DNA of 64,000 nt from assembly GCF_000143415.4 (NCBI RefSeq), contig NW_003314384.1, positions 1,554-65,553 of the forward strand. Reading direction: 5' to 3'. Position numbers and translations under genes: made by a program. The notes beneath the pieces are model-generated. The model had not been told where the DNA came from, did not search any database, and saw nothing but the letters and a program-made list of their open reading frames with translations. Origin of the DNA: Selaginella moellendorffii (Eukaryota; Streptophyta; Lycopodiopsida; Selaginellales; Selaginellaceae). The stretch's first letter is position 1. Every line of letters starts with the position of its first letter. Of the stretch, positions 11,360 to 22,934 are shown in pieces.

Positions 11360-13062
11360 TGTGAGACACAAAATCCCTAGGCCCCAAAGTGGAGCCGAAA
11401 GGGCACCACGTGGTAGTGGCCGAAGCGAAAGCCAAACAAGCATAACACCTTTGGACTAAAATCTCCGACTTAAAAAGGTCGAGAGTGGGAGTGGAACTCC
11501 CAACAAAGGGCTCGAGAAACAAGCACGGGGCGAATCATGAGTGAGTCTCTAGAAAAGGGGACACAAGAGGACCAAAACATGACATATGGAAGTGTCCGAG
11601 ATGGAGTCCGAGGTGGATTCCGAGGTGGACCCGAGATGGACCCAAAATGGACCCGAGGTGAGTTCAAGATGGACCCGAGATGGAGTTCGAGATGGACCCG
11701 AGATGGAGTTCGAGATGGACCCGAGATGGAGTCTGAGATGGAGTCCGAGATGGACCTAGATGGAGTCTGAGAAGGAGTCCGAGATGGAGTCCAAGATGGA
11801 CTCGAGATGGAATCCGAGATGGACCGAGACAGAGTCCGAGATGGAGTCCGAAATGGACCCGAGATGGAGTTCGAGATGGACTAAGACAAGTCCGAGATAG
11901 AGTCCGAGATGGAGTCCGAGATGGAGTCCGAGAAGGACCCGAGATGGAGACCGAGACCGAGACCGGAACTGAGACCGAGACCGAGACCAAGGCTGAGACT
12001 GAGCCCGAGCCCGAGTCCGAGTCCGAGTTTGAGTCTGAGTCCGAGTCCGAGTCCGAGTCCGAGCCTGAGTCTGAGTTCGAGTCTAAGTGGGTGAAAGCCC
12101 AAAGCATTCGTCTCCCAGACCCTGGGGGGTTTGGTGAGCTCCAAAAGTATAGAAGGGGGAGGACTGCAGTGGAGCTAGTTTGGCCCAGGAAGGCTGTATC
12201 TAGTGTTGGGTGATGAGCTGCCCACTGGGAAGTCCAAAACTAGAGTGAACACGGACCGACAAGCAGGGTAGCTTGGTGAAGTGTTCAAGAGCCGGCTCTA
12301 GTTCCCCCGGGAGATCGACTGGCCAATGCTCCTAGTCCAAGTGTGGGTGGCACTACCTATTTGGATACCTGGCATGGCTCAATGGAACCTCACTCTAAGC
12401 CCATGGCTAGAGCACTTAAAGGCGGAAGGCGGGGAGACTACCCATGAGGCCTGCGTAGGGCCACGGTGTTCCGAAATGTTGTCCCAAAGTCCCAGACTGT
12501 GGAAAGGAAGAGGAGTAATCCTCTGGAGTAGAGACCAAGGATATAGTCGTGTGGCGAAGAAGTCCTAAAGGACTGTAGGACTTAGTGGTCGGGCCTGTGG
12601 GCCTTGATCTAGTGGCGGTGTTGGCGAATGCGGCCATGAGCAAACAGGGATTTGGTGGGGACCAGAAAAGGGATATTGGGGAAGGCTATTCCCCATGTCT
12701 GTGGGCATTCTAAGGATGCTAAGGAGTGGATCTGGAATGATCACTCATGCACGGATGGCCCAGTGTTGGAGAGACAGGATTGCAATGCAGGTGGTGTTAG
12801 ACCACCGATGTGACCAGGGTGAATGAGCGTGGCCTGGCATAATGGGTTCATATATCGATGGTACGTTGGGGTGTCGGTCATGGGATCGGACACGTGGAGC
12901 ACTTGGACCAAGTGCAAAGGTTGAGTGGCATGGATGCCATTCTCGGGGCTAGCAAGCCCCAAGTCCTGAATGGGACTTATGGAGGTTGTGAATGAGACTC
13001 CTCCAAGTGGTCGGAGGTGTGGTTAAGCGAATAAAGTAGAATGGAAAAATTTGCCGCTTACA
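11360..13062 (+). repeat. 3' LTR of X (1703 bp)
   Basis: Starts TGTGAGACACAAAATCCC and ends CCGCTTACA, followed by the ctaaa target duplication. Contains the minisatellite at about 11595-12093, shorter than in the 5' LTR. Confidence 0.85.
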
Positions 13063-13920
13063 CTAAACTATACCTCAAGTGTGTTGGCCATATCTAACCT
13101 ACCCACTATCTTTACTATACATTTGGAACCCCTTGTAATAGCTTGAGAAAGGATATCAACATTAGTTATAAAACTCCCCAAATGATAAATAACCTCAAAA
13201 TTATATATCTAAAGCTTCAAATCCTATTATGTAGTACAAAATACCAAGTTCCTCTACTTCAATAATAAAATAACCACAACATGATTACCTTATAGTAATG
13301 TTTGAGAATTATGCAAGTATGCATGAAATTTCTTGAAACAACAAATATCTGCTAAACACTCTTCTATTGTGCCTCTACTAGTTATAATGTACAACTAATA
13401 TATGCAATGGTGCTAACCAAGAATACTCAAGCATTCTTGCATCAACACACCTCCAAAATCGATATCAAAAGCATCAATGAGCAAAATGAAGTAGGTAGGA
13501 TATGCTAAATTGAAGGAGTTGTTAACAGCTTTTTGAGATTTGTAAAGGCCTACTCACAATTCACAGACTAGATAAAAAACAATGTTAACAACTTTAATAC
13601 GGTGTAATACAATCAAAAAGATAATCAACAAAATGATCAAAATATTGCATCTTATCTAACAAACGTTGCACATCATTCACACACTACAGAGTAGGGAACT
13701 TTAAAACTACCACAAATTTGTTAGGATCAACTTTCAAACCTTCATAAAAAATATAGTACCCAAGAGAAGTTTTATCATTAGACCCAAACACACACTTTGA
13801 TTGCTTCAACTTCAAACAAACTTCTTGTAGATGATTCAACACCTTATGAACATCATGGATGTTCTCCTACATCCCCTTTCAGTAAATCAAAACAACATTA
13901 ATGAAGTTAATAGTTATTTG
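13063..13920 (-). pseudogene. Decayed Ty3/gypsy reverse transcriptase-RNase H
   Basis: On the minus strand, broken frames read KVLNHLQEVCLKLKQSKCVFG, then SLGYYIFYEGLKVDPNKF, VNDVQRLLDKMQYFDHF and later DAFDIDFGGVLMQE. These correspond in order to the reverse transcriptase C-terminus (LKLKxSKCxFG, LGHxVSxxGIxxDPxK), the connection (DVRxFLGLxxYYRxFI) and the RNase H start (DASDxGxGAVLxQ). Several stops and frame shifts interrupt it. It is repeated at 35322-36180. The catalytic YxDD region is not visible, so the relic begins after it. Confidence 0.75.
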
Positions 13921-14154
13921 TAGGGGGTTCCAAATACTGGGCTGAGTATGCTCAATAAGAAACACATAGGAGTTCCTACCTTATATTTATTTGGCATAAG
14001 TACATATATGATAACCAATTTCTCAACTAGCTTAGGTGGGGATTGATAAAGGATCTAGCAATACCAACCTCCTATTATTGTGGTAGTAAGGAAAGAATAT
14101 CCGAAAGGACTAACTGATAGGTAATTTTTGATACCCACAGTCACATTCGTGACA
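13921..14154 (-). mobile_element. Partial gypsy LTR (start) on minus strand
   Basis: Reading down from 14154 gives TGTCACGAATGTGACTGTGG and then TTAGTCCTTTCGGATATTC, the start of a Y-type LTR. Only about 230 bp remain before it runs into the reverse transcriptase relic. Confidence 0.65.
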
Positions 14155-14167
14155 CTCTCCCCCCCTT
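14155..14167 (-). other. Polypurine tract of minus-oriented gypsy relic
   Basis: AAGGGGGGGAGAG on the minus strand sits directly before the LTR start at 14154. It is the same arrangement as in Y at 42143-42155 and at 36420-36433. Confidence 0.65.
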
Positions 14168-14575
14168 AGGGAAAATTAATATCCTTGTTAATACATACTC
14201 TTGTAGAACACTGCCAAGTAAAATCAATCACTAACTTTTCCTTTAGCAAGACTAGTATACCCAATGCAAAGCTCAACCCTTACTCGATAATCTTGTCTAG
14301 AATGTAACCTATAGCATGTAAAGTGATCACTACTACACCCCCTTTTAACACACTTATGAGTGATTACAAATGTATAGGGTAAAATATGTTATTATACCTT
14401 CTAACATATGTTATACATTTAGATTAATCAAGTATAAATATATTTAAAAATTTAAAAATTTCTTAAACAGCTATCTTCTGGATATTTATAAATTATAAAA
14501 ATGTTTACAGTTATAAACTTTCTTAAGCACCCATTCTTGCCATAAATAATCATATTACCTTACTGTGCTGGGTTG

Positions 14576-14796
14576 NNNNNNNNNNNNNNNNNNNNNNNNN
14601 NNNNNNNNNNNNNNNNNNNNNNNNNNNNNNNNNNNNNNNNNNNNNNNNNNNNNNNNNNNNNNNNNNNNNNNNNNNNNNNNNNNNNNNNNNNNNNNNNNNN
14701 NNNNNNNNNNNNNNNNNNNNNNNNNNNNNNNNNNNNNNNNNNNNNNNNNNNNNNNNNNNNNNNNNNNNNNNNNNNNNNNNNNNNNNNNNNNNNNNN
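14576..14796. other. Assembly gap (221 N)
   Basis: Unknown bases. The paralogous stretch in copy 1 is 370-592, about 223 bp, so the gap size is nearly the same as the expected missing sequence. Frames across it are meaningless. Confidence 0.98.
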
Positions 14797-14941
14797 AGGA
14801 AATGAGTGGAACTTAAGGGCTTCGTGTCTTTATTATGTTAAATTGTTTATGAACTTATAGCAATGATGTTGGTGTAGGAGCTGGGCCTGGTGCTGATGCT
14901 GGTGATTCTGGTGCCAATGCTGGAGGTGTTGGTACTGGTAG

Positions 14942-15579
14942 TCACGATAGGGATGGTGTTGGTGAAAGTGAAGGTGTTGGTGTTGGTGATAGTGGTGGTG
15001 GTTGTGTTCTAGGTGGAGTTCTTGGTCGTGGTGGTAGAGGCATTCTTGGTCGTGGTGGGGGTGGTCTTCTAGGTGGTGGTGGTGGTGGAGGACTTGGTGG
15101 TGGTGGAGGTGAACAAGCATTTGGAGTAAAATAATAGGGTCCACAAGTGAACTTATTATTTCCATTATTGATGCATGTTCTTAAGGATTGGCCACTTGAT
15201 CCACCATTTATGTCTGTTAAGAAAGAACACCCTCGGGGTGCTCTACTCGTATCGACACTCACTCGGCAACTCTCAATATCTGTTCCAGTCTTCACTAATT
15301 TAAAGATATTAAAGTATCCTCTATTATTTGTAAATGATGAATCACTGTCTCTTGGACAAACCAGGTTTACCTTGGCATCTGAAAGATTTAACAAGATTAG
15401 AAAAATACAGAAGATAGATCAATTTTCTTACTGAAAATGCCACTCTGAGAAAGTGATCCACAATTAGTACAATAAATATAGCCTTCTACTTTGATACTTG
15501 TAGTGGCAGCACAAAAATTTTCATTTTTCAGAATGACTGCAAGTAATAAAATTAAATAGAGAAATGTTTTGTTTTCCAT
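14942..15579 (-). CDS. Pollen Ole e 1/extensin-like secreted proline-rich protein, copy 2
   Basis: Exons 15579-15432 and 15378-14942 with a 53-nt intron between. The protein is identical to that of copy 1: signal peptide, six-plus-cysteine Ole e 1-type domain, proline-rich tail. The TATA-like box is conserved upstream. Reading the minus strand, the decayed integrase lies upstream of the gene, and the Y-type 3' interior, polypurine tract and LTR start lie downstream. The gene therefore sits where an extra frame would lie in a retroelement. Identity of three proteins in decayed surroundings suggests either very recent duplication or selection. Confidence 0.72.
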
Positions 15580-17026
15580 ACTTACATGGTAATGTGAGGT
15601 AAAAGAATGCCCTTTTATAATCTGCACTGCATTAAGTCAAACATCTAAGGTACAACTAATCAAGACTTTTTTCAAATCCAAATATTCTTATTTATGTGAT
15701 CTCATATTTCCTACTTTTGCTATGCCAATGATCTTAAACTTGGAATAATAATAATAATAATACTCAAGAATCTTTGTATATTTTTCAAAATCTAAACTTT
15801 GCATCTAATATTGGTTCAAATAAATTAGATTAAAATGGTGTTTAACACCTAGATTAAGAAAGAATATTCTCAAAATTGAGTGCTTAACTGCTACATGGAG
15901 GAAAACACACCTTAGTCGTTAATGCAAATCAGACTTTACTGCATACAAGTATCTAGGTATCTGGATAGGTGGTACATGTGTTAACATAAAGCATCCCACC
16001 TAGATCTCTATGATGTTCGGTGTGCCCCAAGTTTCCTAAGGTAAAAGTCTTGGTGCAGCTGTAAATCTCTTTTTAACCTTTAACCTTTATACTTTGAAAT
16101 TATGGTCTAAAAGAATATTCTTAGAATAACCTTTAATTTTGTGTCAAACGAAATAATATATTAAAGAAGATAGCTCACCTTGGTGCAACATGGCTGCCAA
16201 GCAATGGTTTCTTCATTCACCCACACTTTCTTGCAACGCTCAAGATATAAGGTGCCTCTAGCAGCCAGATCATCATTGTGTCCTTGAATGTTATTTATGG
16301 AAATAGTGTGGATTTCCACACTAAAGATGCTACAATTGATCAAGTTTGGTCAACACCTCTTAGTCTAGTTATTTTCAACAGTTATATCTTCTTTCTATAA
16401 AAGCATAGATACCAGTGACAAATTTATTATTATTGAGTTTAATTTTATGGTTGTGGAGAATCTCCAAGAAGAAAAAGATTTCTGTCTTCATCACTTTTGA
16501 AGGGGTTAATACCTTCAATCTAGAATTGAGCCCAGCAATGGCAAGAGAGTTTATATGGAGTGAACTAATCTAGGTTTGGGTTTGGCTTAAGATCACTTAT
16601 CCTTAACCATATCTAAACTTAGATAATGAAAGGATAATCCAAGCACTTAGCCAAAAGCCATAAACATCACAAACACCTATTCCATTGCTTTGTTAATTTC
16701 TGGAGGATTGGTTTGTTAAATGTTATGCTAAACCTTATAAACTTACGATCCAACTTTTTACAACACCCAATATAGTCCCTTCTATTGAGTAAGGAGCCCC
16801 TTAGATTGGGAATGTAATATTAGGAAAATAGACTAATACTAAGTCATTCACTTCATACTCTGCAAATGGACAATGATGGGAGTTGTAGTGTCATTATTGT
16901 CCCACTTATGCACGGCTAAGTGTTTAGTAGACTCTTCTTGGATGAGTGGAATAATGCACATTATATACTAATATCAAGATTTAGCATCAGTAGCTCATGA
17001 TAATCGTGAAGGTAAAATGCTTCCTT

Positions 17027-17390
17027 GTCTAAATCTTGAGTATAAACTGACAACTATCAAGGCTTAGAAATCTTTCCCTAAATGTGCATTCTAGCCAATC
17101 CAAGCCTAGCTCCTATCCACCTAGATGATCCAAGAATTTCTCCTTGTTGACATTCCACTAGATATGTGCTAACTTAGTTGTCATTATAGATCTTACTTAG
17201 CCAATCTAACTCTTGGTAGTATTAGATTATGATCATATAAAACTTTATATGGTGAAGCACTAATAAAACTCTATACCCTTGTGATATATGCATACTGAAG
17301 AAATAACAAATATTTTGCAATCATCCCTTTAAAGTTTTAAAGAAGCCATTCTACCAAAGCCATTTGTTTGTGGATGATAAACACTTGTGA
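17027..17390 (-). pseudogene. Single decayed gypsy integrase unit
   Basis: Counterpart of the 374-bp units at 2813-3934, present once. The minus strand again carries the degenerate YHPQTNG segment, here further altered by an extra base in the run near 17356. Confidence 0.6.
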
Positions 17391-17585
17391 AAGTGTGAAG
17401 TATGGAGCAAGGGAGTGAAGGAATTGAAGTATAGAGCAATTCCCAAACATACAGCCCAAGGAGTGAAGGGACAGGAGCACTGAGTGACCTTTGAATAGTC
17501 TTAGAACATCCAACATCCCAATGTTAGGATCGGCATCCGAAATGAAGCCAAATGGAGTTTGGTGCTATTTTAGCACATTTGTTGT

Positions 17586-18723
17586 GAATGTAACTTCGGG
17601 TATAAAAAGTTATATGTCGGCGAGTTCTTTCTGATATTCTTTCCTTACTGCCATAACAGCAGGAGGTCGGTATTGCTGGACCCTTTATTAGTTTCCACCT
17701 AAGCTAGTTGAGAAACTAATCATCACATGTGCACTAAAACTAGAAGGGCACTAAAGAAGGAAATACTAAGTTGTCATTTGTCAAGCAGACTTGACACCAT
17801 GATGAGAAACTCATGATGTTGACTTGCACTTGCTAGTGTTGGGAACCCATGTGATATTGAGCTTGGTCCCTCAATATTCGCTAAATGATAGCTTACCGTG
17901 TCTGCCAAACACCCTTGCTATCATACCTTTTGTGTTAGTCTCATTCTAGTCCTAAAAGCTATTTATGAAAAGTGTCTAGATTTGCTTATTTGGCATATTT
18001 ACAAAATGTAAAGATTGTTCTGAACATAATAGTGTTCATCCCATGTCCAAATTCACAATTTAGGGACATTCCATATTTAATAAGTTTCAAGCTTGTCCCA
18101 GAGATTAACTCTTTGGTAGGTCAGGTATGGCTGACCAACCTGAGGCATAGTTTAGCTCCCGCTTGCATGCCTGTCCTTGTTCTGCGTTGGGCTTGGAGCT
18201 CCACACCATGCTAGCTGGTGGAGTACCCATATCCTCACATTAGGCCACTGGTATGTTGAAATAGCGCTAGACTCCATTTGTCTCCATTTTGCGTGTTGGT
18301 CTTGACATTGGGATGATGGTTGCTCTAGGATTGTTCCAAGCCGCTCCATGCTCCTATCCTTTTGCTCCTTGGGTTATATACTCAGGAGTTGTTCCGTGCC
18401 CTAGTGCCATTGCTCCTTGGCTCCATACTTGGGAGTTTGGCACCATTCCTTCGTTCAGTGGCCCAAAGGCCCTGAAAGTCGGGTTCCACACCACTGTTCT
18501 TTCAACACGTGGCATGTGACACGTGGCACATAGTGGTTTAGGTTTCTCTTTGTGGTTATCCTGTGGTAAATCATTATAGAATAAAGGGTAAAAACCATAG
18601 ATGTTATAATATTGATGGCCTAACACGAGCATATGGGTACTCTACCAGTTAGTATGGTGTGGAACTTAGGCTTAGACCCAAGTTAGACACAAAATAAAGA
18701 CAGGCACACAAATGGGAGCTAAA
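17586..18723 (+). mobile_element. Second copy of partial Y-type LTR plus inverted fragment
   Basis: Matches 4129-5266 with scattered substitutions. No primer site or coding follows. Confidence 0.65.
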
Positions 18724-19389
18724 TGTGAAACACAAAATCCCTAGGCCCCAAAGTGGAGCCGAAAAGGCACCACGTGGTAGTGGCCGAAGCGAAAGCCAAA
18801 CGAGCGTAACACGTTTGAACTAAAAGCTCCGACTTGAAAAGGTCGAGAGTGGGAGTGGAACTCCCAACAAAGGGCTCGAGGAACAAGCACGGGGCGAGCC
18901 ATGAGTGAGTCTCTAGAAAATGGGACACAAGAGGACCAAAACATGACACGTGGAAGTGTCCGAGATGGAGTCCGAGGTGGAGTCCGAGATGGAGTCCGAG
19001 ATGGAGTCTGAGATGGAGTCCGAGGTGGAGTCCGAGGTGGACCCGAGATGGACCCGAGGTGAGTCCGAGATGGACCCGAGGTGGAGTCCGAGATGGACCC
19101 GAGATGGAGTCTAAGATGGAGTCCGAGATGGACCCGAGATGGAGTCCGAGATGGACCTAAGATGGAGTTCGAGATGGAGTCCGAGATGGACCCGAGATGG
19201 ACCCGAGATGGAGTCCGAGATGGACCGAGATAGAGTTCGAGATGGAGTCTGAGAAGGACCCGAGATGGAGACCGAGACTGAGACCGAGACCGAGACCGAG
19301 ACCGGAACTGAGACCGAGACTGAGGCCAAGGCCGAGACCGAGCCCGAGTCTGAGTCCGAGTCTGAGTACGAGTCCAAGTCCAAGTCCGA
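18724..19389 (+). mobile_element. Truncated X LTR
   Basis: Begins TGTGAAACACAAAATCCC like the X 5' LTR and runs into the minisatellite (from about 18958). It breaks off at CCAAGTCCGA, where sequence switches abruptly to the tail of gene B. The 243-codon minus-strand frame across it is repeat-driven and not a gene. Confidence 0.85.
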
Positions 19390-19719
19390 CAAGCACGACT
19401 CCATTTGATAAACAACTTGGCCAACCTTACTTCATGCGTCGAACAGCTTTCAGGTAGCATACAATTTCTCAATTGTACTCAATTGTTTATATTCTATTAT
19501 AGGTATCTTCAATATAGAGGCATTCCTCTCGAAACACCAGTATGCACATGACTTCTGAGGCATGGTGTGAGAGATGGAGGCATATACCCAACAACAATGA
19601 AGTTTCCAGCAGCAATAAAGCGCGCTTGTTCTTGGGAATTGGAGATGCCAGATTATGAACCAACACGAAAGCTCTATTTCGTTAAAGTGGGAATTGTCAT
19701 TATCCCACTTGTAAAATAA
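19389..19719 (+). pseudogene. Gene B remnant: last exons of a ParB-like gene
   Basis: Matches 55627-55955. The first part reads TTPFDKQLGQPYFMRRTAF; a short GT-AG intron follows, then the exon YLQYRGIPLETPVCTRLL to the end IIPLVK and TAA at 19717. Everything upstream, including the ParB-like motif, is missing because of the chimeric junction with the X LTR. Here codon 7 after the junction is CAA, where the fuller copy has TAA, so this remnant preserves an earlier state at that site. Confidence 0.7.
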
Positions 19720-20053
19720 GGTTTCCAAACCTTTATATAGTATATAAATATAACAAAATTCAACTGCATTGAGGCATATGCCATTTTATTTTAAACAAGG
19801 AAATGTCTACTCAATCACTTCTCCTCCCCCTGCCACTGCTTCACCTCTCTCTTCTCCTTGTCATCCTCATCCAATTTCTTTCCATCCTTTTAATATTGGC
19901 TCAGTTGCTCCGAGTCTAGGTGGAGCCCAAGTCCCCATTCAATCTTTACTTTCCCCTTATTAATAAAACAACTTTGTAGACTTCCAATAACATGCTATAA
20001 CACTTCTAGTATAATGCAAATCCTCTCAAAGAATTGTCTTTTAATATTAATAC

Positions 20054-20075
20054 AATGGCATGGAACCCCATGCCA
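20054..20075. repeat. Palindrome between convergent genes B and A
   Basis: ATGGCATGG-AACC-CCATGCCAT-type inverted repeat in the short spacer between the 3' ends of genes B and A. Repeated at 56290-56311. It belongs to the dispersed palindrome family of this block and could form a hairpin in either transcript's 3' end. Confidence 0.7.
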
Positions 20076-20110
20076 TAATAAGTTACATTTTTAAATAAAT
20101 ACATACCATC

Positions 20111-20973
20111 TCAGACTGTTATTTTTTGCCTCCAACACCTATACAATAATCTTGGAATTTCATCACTCTCCACACTATCAGGATTTAAACCCAATAGTAA
20201 TGCCATCTCTTCTCTAATACGTCTACGCTCATGTTCAGTGGTCGAAGAACCCATCCGGTTGAGCAGATTATGGAGATGCGGATAGTGTTTGGCTAGACAA
20301 TATACATGCCATAAATGATGACTGGTGTCTGTCCGATCAAATGGCTTCTGATATACCGTTCCATCTGCCATTTGGTTGATTTCTGCAGCCACCTCCTAGA
20401 CTGGCCGGTTCTCTATCACCATCGCTCCAAGCTGTTTTGCAAGGTCCCCCAGAACATACGGTTTCTTCTCCCTAGTTTCCATACTGCAAGAGATGGGGTG
20501 CACTGCATATGTGTGCGTGTTCGCTGCAGTTTTAATCGGCGAGTCATCGATGATGAGGATTTCACTTGACCTAGCAGTCCGGTTCATCACTACAGCCTTT
20601 GGCTTGACGAAGATGGGCTTGCTACCCCTCACATGGACCATAGTCAAGCAATCCTCCTGCGTTAGGAGAAAGTCAAATGGTAATATTACTCGCGTCTGAT
20701 CGTGCATCATCTGTAGCAACGTTAATGCATTGCGGCGCATCATGGATGTCCAAACTCCCAATTGCAAATTGAACCCGGCCCTCTGTTTTAAGTGTCGCAT
20801 GGTCATTATTAGATCTCGCAGTTTCTCCCGTGTGATTAATGTGAATCTGTCTCCTTTGACCAACTTGCGACCGCAGGCTTTGGAGGGTGCAGTGACATTC
20901 GAGGACGAGCCACGCTCATGGGAGAAAAGGACACCGTTCAGATAAAAAACGATACAGTACCTTCGCCGTGACT
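20111..20973 (-). pseudogene. FCP1/NIF-type HAD phosphatase-like exon of gene A copy 1
   Basis: Last exon of gene A, opened by an AG acceptor at 20974 after a 47-nt intron. Motif I reads YLNGVLFSH, so the usual nucleophile Asp is lost here. The VWTSMM segment and the motif III-type IDDSPIKTAANTH are conserved, and the region after TAG at 20396 still reads in frame to KITV. The other copy keeps DLNGVL and lacks the stop. Confidence 0.65.
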
Positions 20974-22429
20974 CTAAAATGAAATGCATCAGCATAAAAA
21001 ATGGTACAAGTCAATTTTACCATCTACAATATTAGCGAATGGTGCTCCCGGTGGTCATTGAGAGGGTTTTGGTCGAGGAAACGTGAAGGGCGGAAATACT
21101 CTCCTCTGCAATGTGGGGTCAATCACATCCGATGGCGTGTGGGCACATGCCACTTCAGTTGTAGACTCTGGTACAACTGGCTCAACAGTGGCATGGGGTG
21201 GTTCCGATGGCATGTGATCACACACCATTTCAGCTGGTGCCTCCGTTGGCAAAGTGGACATGACCGAACAGGCAGCAGGGGCGGTGTAGGGAGGTTCCAA
21301 TGGCGCATAGTCAGACGATTGGGCACACGTTGAGTCCGTTGGAAATGAGGATACGACCGGCTCGGCGGCTGGGGCGGCCTCATACGGGTCCAATGGCGCC
21401 TGGTCACCGTCAGTTGGATACGTGGACAAGATTGACTCAGTGGTATGGGCAACATCAAGTGGAGCGTGGTCAGCTTGCTTGGCGTTGATATGGATAGTAG
21501 CCTCCACCAGCTCTAATGACTCTTGTAGGCAAGTAGAGTCCACTGGCGGATCCATATGCATGTCCAAATATCTCCCTTCGATTGAGATGGTATCCTCCCG
21601 TGCTACTAAAAACAAACTCATTAGCACATTGAATCGACTATACTGTATTTACCATCAACTGCTATTGAGGAACTAGGACCGATATCACTTGGGCGCACTG
21701 CTGATTCTGAAGGATTGGACATACGTTTCGACCCTTGCTTGGCATTATCCTTCCTCGACACTAAAGGCTAGAGTTTGTAAATTCAACTAAATAATCTCTA
21801 CTTACCATTTGCTCTACGACCTACATGGACAATGTTAGAAATGGTAAAAGGTTAGGAATGGATGTACTATTATTTACCTGATGGTTTGTCTTGTATGACC
21901 TTCCTCTGCTGCTCTTTGGCCACCTCAGGCTGGCCATTGTCATTATCATCGTCGTCGTCGTTATTGTGATCGTCACCATTGTGAGGACCATCCAAGTCCT
22001 CTTTGTCCTCCTCTTCTTCGTCCTCCTCTTCTTTGTCCTCCTCTTCGTCCTTCTGCTCTTCCTGCTCATTATCTTTCTCTGGCTCTTCATCCCCCTCCTG
22101 CATTTCTTCCATAGGCTACTCAGGCTGGATGGGTTGTTCTTCCAGGACCATCTTGGGAAAATCATCTGGCCGAGTCTCCATCTCAAAATACAAGACATCC
22201 ATAGCCTGTTTTAGTGCGTGACCTAGGACCGTATCCTCACCCGACTGTCTTAACATGGTTTCTGCACGTTCTTGCACCCTTCGAAGATGACAAGATGAGA
22301 AAAACGTGGCCCTGACTTGAAAAGCATCCCTCATCCATTGTACCTCTCCATTGAGATTGGGGAAGGGGAGTCCGCCATAGGAATCTGAGTCAGGAGGTGG
22401 TGACTGCCTACTTTCACTCAGCCCTTGAT

Positions 22430-22476
22430 CTACAATGAATGGCATGAGCACACACGCCATAACCGCGAGGCATTAC
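22430..22476 (-). other. 47-nt intron of gene A made mostly of the palindrome
   Basis: Minus-strand GTAATG...TGTAG. The 22-bp palindrome occupies 22439-22460, leaving only donor and acceptor sequence around it. Splicing restores the frame (KMI-D-QGLSES). Same in copy 2 at 58655-58701. Confidence 0.65.
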
Positions 22477-22620
22477 CTATCATCTTTTCGTTGCCCTTCT
22501 TCCTTTTTGAATCAAACACCTCTGATCCCGACGACTGTCCAACGTGCTTTCGCTTTTTATGACCACTGTCAGTTTGAGCTTGGCTGGTGCTTGCCTGTTT
22601 TGCCTTTGAAGAAGTGTCTC

Positions 22621-22669
22621 CTGCAAGGAATGGCATGAGACCACACGCCATTGCAAATATAATTTGTAC
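22621..22669 (-). other. 49-nt palindrome-bearing intron of gene A
   Basis: GTACAAATT...CCTTGCAG on the minus strand, palindrome at 22630-22651. Joins RKKG to GDTSSKAK in frame. Same at 58846-58894. Confidence 0.65.
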
Positions 22670-22759
22670 CTCCTTTTTTCCTATTGCTTGTCTGTTTGTC
22701 CTTCTTCGACGCGCCACCAGTGCGCTTTTCAGTCCTCGTGTCTGAATATTCACAACGAT

Positions 22760-22797
22760 CTATAATCAAAATGGCGTGAGGCCTCACGTGACCTTAC
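22760..22797 (-). other. 38-nt palindrome-bearing intron of gene A
   Basis: GTAAGG...GATTATAG on the minus strand; the palindrome (ATGGCGTGAGG/CCTCACGTGA) fills 22771-22791. Frame continues from SSQPAQ to NRCEYSDT. Same at 58985-59022. At 38 nt it would be among the shortest plant introns. Confidence 0.55.
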
Positions 22798-22884
22798 TTT
22801 GTGCAGGTTGTGAGCTCGGCCCAACATGGGTATCTTCAACAGTAGCTGTTAACGCCGTTTCAGCATCTGGGGGTGGCCACGCTC

Positions 22885-22934
22885 CTGTATACAGAGCTTG
22901 TGAGATAACATTTAAACTTAAAGTGCGTACTCAC
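22885..22934 (-). other. 50-nt ordinary intron of gene A
   Basis: GTGAGTACGC...GTATACAG on the minus strand joins LLCEP to GAWPPPDAE in frame. It has no palindrome, so short introns here do not all derive from it. Confidence 0.6.

Larger units (their letters stand above)
5267..13062 (+). mobile_element. LTR retrotransposon X, full copy, non-coding interior
   Basis: A 7.8-kb element bounded by TG...CA long terminal repeats (5267-7314 and 11360-13062) and a 5-bp target site duplication, ctaaa, at 5262-5266 and 13063-13067. A primer binding site resembling initiator Met tRNA (TGGTATCGGAGC) follows the 5' LTR and a purine tract precedes the 3' LTR. The 4-kb interior has no gag, protease, reverse transcriptase or integrase that I can recognise, so it would depend on another element, like plant LARD-type elements. 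Both LTRs carry a large purine-rich minisatellite of different length. A 5'-truncated relative lies at 30528-35321, and a lone truncated LTR at 18724-19389. The acidic/Arg-rich or Ser-Asp frames in the LTRs are products of the short repeats. Confidence 0.85.
14207..18723. repeat. Second copy of the gene-bearing relic (A2)
   Basis: Matches 1-5266 throughout, with the 374-bp integrase unit present once (17027-17390) rather than three times. It includes the Ole e 1-like gene, the decayed integrase, the partial Y LTR (17586-18614) and its inverted piece. At 18724 it continues into the X LTR exactly as copy 1 does at 5267, so duplication came after X inserted. Confidence 0.88.

Noticed and set aside
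14565-14860. Frames through the N gap
   Set aside because: They consist of unknown residues.
18741-19472. 243-codon minus-strand frame crossing the X LTR/gene B junction
   Set aside because: Repeat-driven and crosses a chimeric breakpoint; nothing like it exists at the other LTRs.
21821-22198. Arg/Lys/Thr-rich 125-codon minus frame and its plus-strand Ser/Leu-rich counterparts
   Set aside because: Alternative frames of the acidic Glu/Asp run of gene A.
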